Positions 1-6,157 of a DNA stretch of 6,879 nucleotides are shown one piece after another (the first letter of the stretch is position 1; each line of letters starts with the position of its first letter). Under the pieces are notes generated by a model. It did not search any database. It saw only the letters and a list, made by a program, of their open reading frames with translations, and was not told the origin of the DNA. Position numbers and translations under genes: made by a program. Source of the stretch: Holophagales bacterium UBA5066 (GTDB lineage: Bacteria; Acidobacteriota; Thermoanaerobaculia; UBA5066); contig DIAY01000304.1 in the NCBI GenBank assembly GCA_002414905.1, positions 1-6,879 on the forward strand. The letters run 5' to 3'.

Positions 1-659
1 ACGAGGCCGAAGACGTGCGGGGACGGGACGGCGACGGCGAAGGTCTCGTCGTCGACGGCGGCCGCTAGGGCCGCCGGGTTCGTCACGCCATCGACGCCAG
101 CCGGCACTTCGACGATCTCGAAGCCGAGGTTCGTGAGGTAGGTGTGGAGCGTCGCGAGGTATTCGGGGTGGATCGTCCTGGAGACGACGACCCGGGTCCG
201 TCTTTTCGTCAGCCGCTCGGCCATCAGCACCGCCTCGACGAGGGCCGAGGCCCCCTCGTACATCGAGGCGTTCGCGACGTCCATCCCGGTCAGGAGGGCG
301 ACGTGCGACTGGAACTCCCAGATCGCGGTGAGCGTCCCCTGCGAGACCTCGGGCTGATAGGGCGTGTAGGAGGTGAGGAATTCGCCGCGCAGAAGAAGCT
401 GCGAGACGAACGCCGGCGAGTGGTGGGCGTAGAGGCCGGCGCCGAGGAAGGAGGCGAAGCAGGTGGCGGCGGCGTTCTTCGCGGCCAGGGAGCCGAGGTC
501 CCGCCGAAGCTCCACTTCCGACATCGCGGGAGCGAGCGGGGGAGGATCCTTTCGGAAGACCTCGCGCGGGACGGTGGCGAAGAGGTCGTCGACGGAGGCG
601 ACGCCGACCTCCCTCAGGAGGGCCGCCTGCTCGGCGGGGCTGTTGGGTATGTAGCGCAT
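1..659 (-). CDS. gcvPA: Glycine dehydrogenase (decarboxylating) subunit 1, N-terminal part (cut by left edge)
   Basis: This is the N-terminal subunit of a split P-protein. With GcvPB it decarboxylates glycine using PLP and passes the aminomethyl group to the lipoyl arm of GcvH, in the cytoplasm. About 219 residues are visible, roughly half of the usual 440-450. The start reads MRYIPNSPAEQAALLREVGV, the typical opening of this subunit. Further in are the family blocks FLGAGLYAHH, EFLTSYTPYQPEVSQGTL, TGMDVANASMYEGASALVEA, HPEYLATL and a PSPHVFG segment near the edge. The PLP lysine is on GcvPB in split systems, so its absence here is expected. The ATG at 659 is preceded by GGGAGA about nine bases upstream. 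It is the last visible gene of the gcvT-gcvH-gcvPA run; gcvPB would be expected beyond position 1. No frameshift is seen. Identification is very secure because the sequence blocks match well beyond the PLP-enzyme fold. Confidence 0.96.
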   Translation of the reverse strand, partial: MRYIPNSPAEQAALLREVGVASVDDLFATVPREVFRKDPPPLAPAMSEVELRRDLGSLAAKNAAATCFASFLGAGLYAHHSPAFVSQLLLRGEFLTSYTPYQPEVSQGTLTAIWEFQSHVALLTGMDVANASMYEGASALVEAVLMAERLTKRRTRVVVSRTIHPEYLATLHTYLTNLGFEIVEVPAGVDGVTNPAALAAAVDDETFAVAVPSPHVFGL

Positions 660-670
660 GAGGGAATCTC

Positions 671-694
671 CCGGGCGTCCGCGCGGACGCGCGG
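671..694 (-). other. GC-rich inverted repeat between gcvH and gcvPA
   Basis: Positions 675-690 are a perfect 16-base palindrome (GCGTCCGCGCGGACGC), which as RNA gives a 6-bp stem with a GCGC loop. A G-G mismatch (674/691) is followed by three more pairs (671-673 with 692-694). It sits in the 75-base gcvH-gcvPA spacer and ends just before the gcvPA ribosome binding site. No run of T follows on the minus strand, so it is not a standard terminator. It could be an mRNA stability or processing element that tunes the ratio of H- to P-protein. Such palindromes also arise readily in GC-rich spacers. Confidence 0.4.
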
Positions 695-734
695 GCCCCT
701 CGTCTTTACGCCGCGGACCGGGGACGGATGAGGG

Positions 735-1130
735 TCAGGCCTTCGCCTCTTCCTCTACGAACTTCTCGTATGCGGCCGCGTTCATCAGTCCGTCGAGCGT
801 ACCGTCGGAGGTGACCTTCACCTGGACGAGCCAGCCGTCGCCGTGCGGGTCCTCGTTGACGGCGTTCGGTTCGTCGATGAGGGTCTTGTTCACCTCGACG
901 ATCTCGCCCGCGACGGGCAGGAGGAGCTCCGAGACGGCCTTGACCGACTCGATCGTACCGAACTCCTGACCCTCGTCGAAGATCTCGCCCAGGGCCGGCA
1001 GCTCGACGAAGACGACGTCTCCGAGCTCCTTCTGGGCGTGGTCGGTGATGCCGATGGTGGCGGTTTCACCCTCCACGCGGATCCACTCGTGGCTCTTCGA
1101 GTAGAAGCGGTCGTCGGGATAGCTGCTCAT
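735..1130 (-). CDS. gcvH: Glycine cleavage system H protein (lipoyl carrier)
   Basis: GcvH carries the lipoyl arm that shuttles the aminomethyl group from the P-protein to the T-protein and is reoxidised by the L-protein (dihydrolipoamide dehydrogenase). The product has 131 residues, the normal length. Visible family blocks are FYSKSHEWIRVEG (residues 9-21), GITDHAQKELGDVVFVELP (27-45) and the lipoylation loop GTIESVKAVSELLLPVAGEI, in which Lys64 is the expected lipoyl-lysine. The NEDPHGDGWLVQVK block follows. The C-terminal tail is acidic (EKFVEEEAKA). The ATG at 1130 is preceded on the minus strand by AGGAGT with an eight-base gap. It starts 26 bases after the gcvT stop, so it is co-transcribed with gcvT. 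Nothing is missing or unusual, and the function is as good as certain from sequence. Confidence 0.98.
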   Translation of the reverse strand: MSSYPDDRFYSKSHEWIRVEGETATIGITDHAQKELGDVVFVELPALGEIFDEGQEFGTIESVKAVSELLLPVAGEIVEVNKTLIDEPNAVNEDPHGDGWLVQVKVTSDGTLDGLMNAAAYEKFVEEEAKA

Positions 1131-1156
1131 GGCTTTCGACTCCTGTCGGGGGTGTT

Positions 1157-2281
1157 TCAGGTGTTCTGTGCGGACGCGCGCTTGTAGAAGGGGGTCGGCA
1201 CGACGAAGGCGGGAACGTCCTTCCCGCGGACGTCGATGAGGAGGCGCGTACCAAGGGCCGCGGCGGCGAGGGGAACGTAGGCGAGGCCGAGCGCCTTGTC
1301 GATGGTCGGCGTCCGGGTGCCGGAGGTGACGACGCCAGGCTCGCCGGTAGTCTCGACCCTCAGGGGGTATCCGTGCCGTGCGATGCCTCGCCCGTCGACA
1401 TGGAAGCCGACGAGCTTCCTGGTCAGACCCGCTTCCTTCTGTCTGGCGAGGGCGTCGCGACCGACGAAGTCACCCTTCTTCATTTTGACGATCCAGCCCT
1501 GGTCGGCCTCCCAGGGGGTGACGGTGTCGTCGAGCTCGTTTCCGTAGAGGGCGAGCCTGGCCTCGAGGCGGAGCGTGTCACGCGCTCCGAGACCGGCGGG
1601 CAGAAGGCCTTTCGGCGTTCCGGCCTCGATGAGGGCGTTCCAGATCTTCGGAGTGGCCTCCGCGGGCCCGTAGACCTCGAAGCCGTCCTCGCCGGTGTAG
1701 CCGGTGCGAGAGACGATGCAGCGGGTGCCGAGGACGTCCGCCCAGGTGAACCAGTAGAACGCGACCGAGGCGAGGTCGGCCTTCACGAAAGGCTGGAGGA
1801 TCTCCTGGGCGAGCGGTCCCTGGAGGGCGATCTGGCCCCAGGAGGGCGACTCGTCCTCGATCGTGGCTCCGGCCACCGCAAACGACTTCGCCCAGGCGAC
1901 GTCCTTCGGGGTATTCGAGGCGTTCACGACGAGGAGGTAGTCGTCATCGGCGATCCGGTACGTCAGGAGGTCGTCGACGAACGTCCCGCGCTCGGTCAGG
2001 AAGGCCGAGTACTGGATCCGGCCGTCGACGAGGGCCGCGACGTCGTTGCAGGTGATCTTCTGGACCACCTCGAACGCCTTCGGTCCTCTCACGCGGATCT
2101 CGCCCATGTGCGAGACGTCGAAGAGGCCCGCCTTCGTGCGGACAGCGGTGTGCTCCTCGACGAGGCCGGAATAGAGGACGGGCATCTCCCAGCCCCCGAA
2201 CGGGACCAGCTTGCCGTGGAGCGCCTGGTGAGATTCGAACAGCGGAGTGCGCTTGAGGGGGGAGGATTCAGGAGCGTTCAT
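1157..2281 (-). CDS. gcvT: Aminomethyltransferase (glycine cleavage system T protein)
   Basis: GcvT releases ammonia from the aminomethyl-lipoyl arm of GcvH and transfers the one-carbon unit to tetrahydrofolate, giving 5,10-methylene-THF. It has 374 residues, the usual length. The N-terminal blocks are LKRTPLFESHQALHGKLVPFGGWEMPVLY (9-37) and AGLFDVSHMGEIRVRG (51-66). The GTFVDD segment (99-104) is where the catalytic aspartate of the family lies. VNASNT, SRTGYTGEDGFEVY and LGARDTLRLEARLALYGNELD follow, and the C-terminal beta-barrel part contains KKGDFVGRDAL and a GVVTSGTRTPTIDKALGLAYVP block. The ATG at 2281 is chosen because the next residues run straight into the conserved start. No Shine-Dalgarno sequence precedes it, and a promoter sits only 14 bases upstream, so initiation may be leaderless-like. 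It is the first gene of the gcvT-gcvH-gcvPA operon and is divergent from the cyclic-nucleotide-binding gene at 2374. Confidence 0.98.
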   Translation of the reverse strand: MNAPESSPLKRTPLFESHQALHGKLVPFGGWEMPVLYSGLVEEHTAVRTKAGLFDVSHMGEIRVRGPKAFEVVQKITCNDVAALVDGRIQYSAFLTERGTFVDDLLTYRIADDDYLLVVNASNTPKDVAWAKSFAVAGATIEDESPSWGQIALQGPLAQEILQPFVKADLASVAFYWFTWADVLGTRCIVSRTGYTGEDGFEVYGPAEATPKIWNALIEAGTPKGLLPAGLGARDTLRLEARLALYGNELDDTVTPWEADQGWIVKMKKGDFVGRDALARQKEAGLTRKLVGFHVDGRGIARHGYPLRVETTGEPGVVTSGTRTPTIDKALGLAYVPLAAAALGTRLLIDVRGKDVPAFVVPTPFYKRASAQNT

Positions 2282-2295
2282 AGGCTCGGCCGGGC

Positions 2296-2324
2296 ACGAT
2301 ACGGCCCGGACAGGAGGCCGTCAA
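2296..2324 (-). promoter_or_regulatory. Candidate sigma70-type promoter of the gcv operon
   Basis: On the minus strand a -35 element TTGACG (2319-2324, five of six matches to consensus) and a -10 element TATCGT (2296-2301, four of six) are separated by exactly 17 bases. Only 14 bases lie between the -10 element and the gcvT ATG. Transcription would therefore start about 7-8 bases before the start codon and leave no room for a ribosome binding site or a glycine riboswitch. The fit of both boxes, the ideal spacing and the position at the head of the operon support the call. It rests on pattern reading only. Confidence 0.6.
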
Positions 2325-2373
2325 CCGAGCAGAAGGCCGCAGGCGGAAAACTCGATAGACTCGGCGGCAGCCG

Positions 2374-3306
2374 ATGAGCGACACATCTTTCCGCGACGCG
2401 GTGCTCCTCTCGGAGGGGCGCCTTCTGGTTCCGCTCGACCCGGGCACGCCGGTCTCCGACAGCGAATCCGACGAAGTCTTCCTCCTCGCCGCCGGGGACG
2501 CCGTCGCAAACGCCCTGACGCCGTTCGGCCCCCACCCGCTCGGAACGTTCCGGGCACCCTGCTTCCTGACGCTCTACGGTGCCCTCACCGGGGCCTCCGG
2601 CCTCTGCCGGTTCGACCCGCAGCCAGGGGCTTCCGCCGTTCTCTTCTCGGGACCCGAGGTGAGACAGTTCCTCTTCGACCCTTCTCCCGCCGGTGCGTCT
2701 TTCCGGCGGCTCGCACTCGGCAGCGTGACCTCGGCTCTCAGGGACGTGAACGCGGCGCTCGTCCGTTTCTTCGACGACGTCGTCCCGGATCCGGACTGGA
2801 AGCCGAGACCAGTGCCGGCCGCGGTGCCAATGGCGGAGCCCTCCCCGGCCGATCCGCGGCGCGTCAACGATCTCTTCGACGCGGCCGGGCTCGACCCGAC
2901 GACGCTCCCCGACCTCGGCCTGACCGAACGGCGGATTCCGCCCGGAAGCCGGCTCATGGCTGCGGGCGAGTCGGGAGAGGAAGCCTACGTGGTCGCCGAG
3001 GGGCGCCTGCGTGTTTCCGTGCGGATTCCGGGAGTGGGCGAGGAAGCGCTCGCGTTCCTCGGACCCGGCGAGGTCGTGGGCGAGATGGCCCTCGTGGACG
3101 ATTCCCCCCGGTCGGCCGATGTCGTCGCGCAGGACGGGCCGGTCACCGTATTCGCTCTCCCGCGGGAGGTGTTCCAGAGGCTCCTGGCCGAGGGAACGCC
3201 GGAAGGCGCACCGCTCCTCGGCGGAATCGTCGTGGCCCTCGTCCGCCGGTTCGAAGAGTCGGTGAGGAAGGCCGCGACGTTCCGCGTCCTCGCCGGACCC
3301 TTCTGA
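2374..3306 (+). CDS. Cyclic-nucleotide-binding protein, one intact and one degenerate cNMP domain, no DNA-binding domain
   Basis: The product has 310 residues. Residues about 183-272 form a clear cNMP-binding beta-roll: IPPGSRLMAAGESGEEAYVVAEGRLRVS, then LGPGEVVGEMALVDDSPRSADVVA, then VFALPREVFQRLL. The phosphate-binding cassette GEMAL...PRSA (236-248) has the ribose-binding Glu237 and the phosphate-binding Arg246, spaced as in the regulatory subunit of protein kinase A. This suggests cAMP or cGMP binding. Residues about 1-101 have a similar outline (GRLLVPL, LGTFRAP, VLFSGPEVRQFLF) but no Glu/Arg cassette, so they look like a dead copy. A Pro-rich linker (about 138-160) joins the halves. No helix-turn-helix, membrane segment or catalytic domain follows, so it is unlike a CRP/FNR regulator. 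An in-frame TAG at 2356 makes the ATG at 2374 the first possible ATG; only a weak GGCGG (2363-2367) precedes it. The output is unknown; it may act through protein contacts. Confidence 0.85.
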   Translation: MSDTSFRDAVLLSEGRLLVPLDPGTPVSDSESDEVFLLAAGDAVANALTPFGPHPLGTFRAPCFLTLYGALTGASGLCRFDPQPGASAVLFSGPEVRQFLFDPSPAGASFRRLALGSVTSALRDVNAALVRFFDDVVPDPDWKPRPVPAAVPMAEPSPADPRRVNDLFDAAGLDPTTLPDLGLTERRIPPGSRLMAAGESGEEAYVVAEGRLRVSVRIPGVGEEALAFLGPGEVVGEMALVDDSPRSADVVAQDGPVTVFALPREVFQRLLAEGTPEGAPLLGGIVVALVRRFEESVRKAATFRVLAGPF

Positions 3307-3320
3307 AACGAGAGGCTTCT

Positions 3321-3343
3321 CCGGGCTGAGAATCTCAGCCGGG
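3321..3343. terminator. Hairpin between convergent genes, possible bidirectional terminator
   Basis: GGCTGAG (3324-3330) pairs perfectly with CTCAGCC (3334-3340) around an AAT loop. After a G-G mismatch two further pairs extend the stem. It fills the 44-base gap between the stop of the plus-strand nucleotide-binding gene (3306) and the stop of the minus-strand kinase gene (3351). This is the usual place for a shared terminator. Neither side has a T run, so it is not a textbook intrinsic terminator. Confidence 0.5.
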
Positions 3344-3350
3344 TCCGGCG

Positions 3351-5357
3351 TCAGGGTTTCCGGAGCTTCTCCCGGATGGTGACCCGTTCCTTCCCCGTGG
3401 AAGGGGAGACGAGGATTCGAACCGTTCGGGGCTGGTATCCGGGGGCCATCAGCAGGATGTCGTAGACCCCCTGCTCCCTGATTTGCATGTCCTGAGACAG
3501 GAACCGGGATACGGGGCCCATGTTGTGTCCGTCCACGGTGACGGTCGCAAAGGGCGGTTCCACCTCGAGCCGGACGAGGCCGACCGTCTGGTAATCAGGC
3601 CGGGAGATCTTGCCGGAAGGACCCGACGGCCCGCCTGGGGATCCCTTCTCGAGGCTGCGCTCGATCTCCACGCGATCCTCCACGGCATTCGGCGCGACGA
3701 GGACGTCGAGGATTGCGTCCTTCCGGCCGGGGTAGGTGAGCCGGAGCCGCTGCCGCCCCTCGGACGCGAGTACCAGCAGGGAGCCGCTGCCAGCATCGTC
3801 CCAGTCGTCGGCGATGCCGATATAGCGGTCGTTGAGGAAGACGCGGGCCTGGGACGGCGACGCGTTCAGCTTCACGAAGCGGCGCGTGATGTAGGTCGCG
3901 TCGGGAGGGACGAGCGGTCGAGGCGTCGGCGTGCTCGTGGGGGTCGGTGTCGGCTGGGGCGTGGCGGTGGCCGTCGGCTTCGCCCGGTGCGTGCGGGCCG
4001 GTACGGGGGTTCGGTCCGATAGCGTCCCGGGCACCGCGGCTTGCACGGTGGGCGACGGCTCCGGAATGGCGGTTGCCGCTGGCGTGGCCGGGGTCGTTCC
4101 CGGATCCGCTGCCGGAGTCGCGACGACGGCGGCGCCGGTTCCGGGAGTTGCCGTCGCAGTCGGAGCCGGGACGACGAGCGGCACGGCGCCGCCGGGTCCG
4201 AAGAGGCCCTGCGCACGAAGGAAGTAGAAACCGCCGACGAGAACTCCGGTCAGCAGGAGCCCGCCGGCGGCAGCACCCGTGAGGGCCGCCGGGCTGTGCT
4301 GAGAGGACGTCGACGACGTCCTCCCGCCGGTCCTCGTCATGCGCCGCGATCCGGAGACGTCGGCTGGAGGACCGCCCGTCGCCGACGCCTGATTTCCGGT
4401 GATTCCGCGCGGGGAGGTCCCCGCCTGCAGCTGCATCGTCGGGGTTACGGTCGTTGCCGCGGCGACGGCCAGCCTCCTGGCCCGGCCGACCTTGCTCTCG
4501 GTGAGGCCCGAGGTCGAGGCGAGCGGGGCGATCCCGATGAGGGCGCGCAGGTCGTCGGCCAGCTCCACCGCGTCGCCGTAGCGCTCCTCGCGGCTCTTCG
4601 CGAGGCACTTCAGCACGATCTGCGTGATCTCGGGCGGGAGCTCGCCATTGTGGATGAGCGGGTCTTCCGGATGGTTGTTGAGGATCTGGTAGACGAGCGT
4701 CGTCAGCGTGTCGGCCGGGAAGGGCTTCTTGAGCGTCAGCGTCTGGTAGATGACGACGCCGAGGGAGAAGATGTCGCTTCTCACGTCGAGCTTGTCGCCC
4801 CGGATCTGCTCCGGAGACATGTAGGCCGGAGAGCCGACCATCTGACCTGTCGACGTCAGGTCGGTATCGCCCGTCAGGAGCTTGCCGATGCCGAAGTCGG
4901 TGACCTTGGCCACCGAGGCCTCGGTGAGGAGGATGTTTGCCGGCTTGACGTCGCGGTGGATGACGCCGCGCTGGTGCGCGTGCGCGAGGGCGTCGGCCAC
5001 CTCGGAGAGGATCCGGATCCGGTCGGCGACAGGGAAATCGAGGCCGTCGGTCAGGCGCTGATTGAGGGCCCCGCCCGAGATGTACTCCATCGCGAGGTAC
5101 AGCACCCCCTCGTCCTCTCCGACGTCGAACACCGTAACGATGTTCGGGTGCTGCAGCCGCCCCGAGATCTTCGCTTCCTTCAGGAAGCGGGCCTTGGCCT
5201 CGGAGACGCTGAAGCTCTGGGATGGTCCGTCGAACCGGACGGTCTTCAGCGCGAGAGTCCGCTCGATCTGCGGATCACGCGCGAGGTAAACAACACCCAT
5301 CGCCCCCTTCCCGAGAGGGCGCAGGATCTCGTAGCGACCGATTCGGGAGGGGTTCAC
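3351..5357 (-). CDS. Membrane-anchored Hanks-type Ser/Thr protein kinase with C-terminal PEGA-like repeats
   Basis: The product has 668 residues. The cytoplasmic kinase domain (about 9-275) is complete: glycine loop GKGAMGVVY (16-24), Lys38 in LALK, Glu61 in the C-helix, HRDVKPAN (134-141, catalytic Asp136), DFG (154-156), an activation loop with LTSTGQ (Thr168-Thr170 as likely autophosphorylation sites), SPAYMSPEQ (176-184) and DIFSLGVVIYQ. It should therefore be active. A juxtamembrane Ser/Thr-rich stretch (about 280-355) leads to one membrane helix (about 357-380, positive residues on the kinase side). A Pro/Thr/Ala linker (about 391-486) and two related beta-rich modules (about 490-567 and 590-665; FATVTVDGHNMGPV, GVYDILLMAPGYQPRTV) follow. 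The modules resemble PEGA domains, which would lie outside the membrane and could sense or bind the envelope. The start is a GTG at 5357 without a clear ribosome binding site, 19 bases after the DUF2007-type gene, so translation may depend on that gene. The substrate is unknown. Confidence 0.95.
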   Translation of the reverse strand: MNPSRIGRYEILRPLGKGAMGVVYLARDPQIERTLALKTVRFDGPSQSFSVSEAKARFLKEAKISGRLQHPNIVTVFDVGEDEGVLYLAMEYISGGALNQRLTDGLDFPVADRIRILSEVADALAHAHQRGVIHRDVKPANILLTEASVAKVTDFGIGKLLTGDTDLTSTGQMVGSPAYMSPEQIRGDKLDVRSDIFSLGVVIYQTLTLKKPFPADTLTTLVYQILNNHPEDPLIHNGELPPEITQIVLKCLAKSREERYGDAVELADDLRALIGIAPLASTSGLTESKVGRARRLAVAAATTVTPTMQLQAGTSPRGITGNQASATGGPPADVSGSRRMTRTGGRTSSTSSQHSPAALTGAAAGGLLLTGVLVGGFYFLRAQGLFGPGGAVPLVVPAPTATATPGTGAAVVATPAADPGTTPATPAATAIPEPSPTVQAAVPGTLSDRTPVPARTHRAKPTATATPQPTPTPTSTPTPRPLVPPDATYITRRFVKLNASPSQARVFLNDRYIGIADDWDDAGSGSLLVLASEGRQRLRLTYPGRKDAILDVLVAPNAVEDRVEIERSLEKGSPGGPSGPSGKISRPDYQTVGLVRLEVEPPFATVTVDGHNMGPVSRFLSQDMQIREQGVYDILLMAPGYQPRTVRILVSPSTGKERVTIREKLRKP
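3900..4187 (-). repeat. Low-complexity Pro/Thr/Ala linker within the kinase gene
   Basis: This stretch codes for about residues 391-486 of the kinase. It is made almost only of Pro, Thr, Ala, Ser and Val, including the run TATATPQPTPTPTSTPTPRP near its end. It lies between the membrane helix and the PEGA-like modules and probably acts as an extended spacer across the cell envelope. On the DNA level it is a simple GT/GC-rich stretch that may vary in length between strains. Confidence 0.75.
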
Positions 5358-5371
5358 GCCAATTCGGGAGA
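5338..5371 (-). repeat. 21-base-spaced direct repeat around the kinase start codon
   Basis: On the plus strand CCGATTCGGGAGG (5338-5350) and CCAATTCGGGAGA (5359-5371) agree at 11 of 13 positions and are offset by exactly 21 bases. They flank the GTG start at 5355-5357. Read in the kinase frame on the minus strand, both copies would give Ser-Arg-Ile-Gly, the second being residues 4-7 of the kinase. It could be a small in-frame duplication, an operator with two-turn spacing, or chance. Confidence 0.45.
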
Positions 5372-5376
5372 TCTGG

Positions 5377-5709
5377 TCAGTTCGACCCGCTCTCGGTCGG
5401 GTCGATCTCGGCCGGGCCTTCGTCGGTCATCAGAGTCGCTTCCCCCTCGGTGGCGGAAGCGAAATCCTCATCACGCTTCTCCAGGGCGGCCGCGGCTTCT
5501 TCGCTCCGGTCCGACGGAACGGCGACGTCGAAGGAGGCGAGGTCCTCGTCGGCCGGGACGGGGTTCTGCGAGAAGCTCTTGTCGACGATACGGGCGGAGA
5601 TGCCGCGGCTTTCGAGGAACCCGACGATGAAGCTGGCCTCGGCCTCGGTCCCGACGGACGCGACCCCGCTCCAGTCCTGCCCGGTGGTTTCTTTCGGCTC
5701 GTCGCTCAT
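5377..5709 (-). CDS. Small acidic DUF2007-type (putative signal-transducing) protein
   Basis: The product has 110 residues and no signal peptide or membrane segment. Residues about 13-78 resemble the DUF2007 family: WSGVASVGTEAEASFIVGFLESRGISARIVD, then a variable loop, then FDVAVPSDRSEEAAAALEK. This is the usual pattern of a small alpha-beta fold in which a helix with EAEA follows the first strand and VPxxxxEEA closes the domain. The function of the family is not established, although its database name is putative prokaryotic signal transducing protein. The tail (about 79-110) is acidic and likely disordered (EDFASATEGEATLMTDEGPAEIDPTESGSN). The ATG at 5709 is preceded by GAGGTG four bases upstream. 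The gene ends 19 bases before the kinase GTG on the same strand, so the two are probably co-transcribed. The family call is fairly sure; a role with the kinase is inference. Confidence 0.8.
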   Translation of the reverse strand: MSDEPKETTGQDWSGVASVGTEAEASFIVGFLESRGISARIVDKSFSQNPVPADEDLASFDVAVPSDRSEEAAAALEKRDEDFASATEGEATLMTDEGPAEIDPTESGSN

Positions 5710-5872
5710 GGCTCACCTCGTTCCGCGGGACCCACACGATTCCGTCCGTCAGGAAAGTACGGCCTCCGCAGTATCAGTATCGCCCCCTTCCAGGCGGGGG
5801 CGAACGAAAAGAATTCCATTCGATCCCCGGCCCCCTGCTTGCGGAGGGCCGCGCCGTCGGCGCTCGTTCCGG
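5710..5872 (-). other. Spacer with GC hairpin and GATACT repeat upstream of the DUF2007-type gene
   Basis: This 163-base spacer has no convincing gene. CGCCCCC (5781-5787) pairs with GGGGGCG (5796-5802) across an eight-base loop, a seven-pair GC-only stem. Directly after it in the minus-strand direction comes a tandem GATACTGATACT (5770-5781). The first GATACT matches four of six -10 positions, with a poor -35 (TTCGCC, 5799-5804) at 17 bases, so a weak promoter for the DUF2007-kinase pair is possible. The hairpin could instead end transcription from the small-membrane-protein genes at 5873-6435, but it lacks a T run. Confidence 0.35.
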
Positions 5873-6157
5873 TCAGAAGTCCGTCGACTCGAATGCCCGG
5901 GAAAGCTGCCTCATCACGGCGTTCGTCGCCAGCCCGGCGGCGGCAGCGGCGATCGCCTTGCCCCGGTGCCGGCCGATCCAGAAGCCGAGGGCCACGGCGC
6001 CGAGAACACAGGGGACGGGGTACTTCCGGACGACGTCCAGGGCGACGTTCTGAAGCTCGAGGCCTCGCTCGAACGCGAACGGCGCCTCGGCCCCTCCGAC
6101 GGGGCCGTCCGGCGAGGCCCCATGCGGGGCCGGCGGGCGGATCGTCGGCTCTGACAT
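5873..6157 (-). CDS. Small membrane protein, possible divergent relative of the YqjD/DUF883 tail
   Basis: The product has 94 residues and I do not recognise a named family. The first 26 residues are Pro/Gly/Ala-rich and probably disordered. A short amphipathic stretch (about 27-45) leads to one hydrophobic segment (about 47-62, PVPCVLGAVALGFWIG) followed by RHRGK. A second, Ala/Gly-rich stretch (68-82) is only weakly hydrophobic. The VRKYPVPCVLGAVALGFWIGR segment lines up with the end of its upstream neighbour (VRQNPGKSLALALGVGFALGLLLRR), sharing VR, P, ALG/LGF, G and R at matching places. The ATG at 6155-6157 overlaps the neighbour's TGA by one base (TGATG), so the two are translationally coupled. 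A GGAG nine bases before the ATG lies within the neighbour's last codons. The overlap and the membrane-protein character support a real gene. Confidence 0.72.
   Translation of the reverse strand: MSEPTIRPPAPHGASPDGPVGGAEAPFAFERGLELQNVALDVVRKYPVPCVLGAVALGFWIGRHRGKAIAAAAAGLATNAVMRQLSRAFESTDF

Noticed and set aside
2282..2373. Glycine riboswitch upstream of gcvT
   Set aside because: The spacer is only 92 bases, no glycine-aptamer core is visible, and the likely promoter leaves a leader of about 7-8 bases.
1373..2377. A 334-codon open frame on the plus strand, antisense to gcvT
   Set aside because: It mirrors the conserved gcvT gene, has a composition typical of shadow frames (rich in Glu, Arg, Val, Gly) and no recognisable domain.
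2247..3329. A 360-codon plus-strand frame overlapping the cyclic-nucleotide-binding gene
   Set aside because: It is extremely Arg/Pro/Gly-rich and shares its DNA with a frame that has a complete cNMP-binding cassette.
4041..5630. A 529-codon open frame on the plus strand, antisense to the kinase gene
   Set aside because: The sequence is Arg/Gly/Asp-rich without recognisable domains and lies opposite a kinase gene with all its motifs. Long antisense frames are common in GC-rich DNA.
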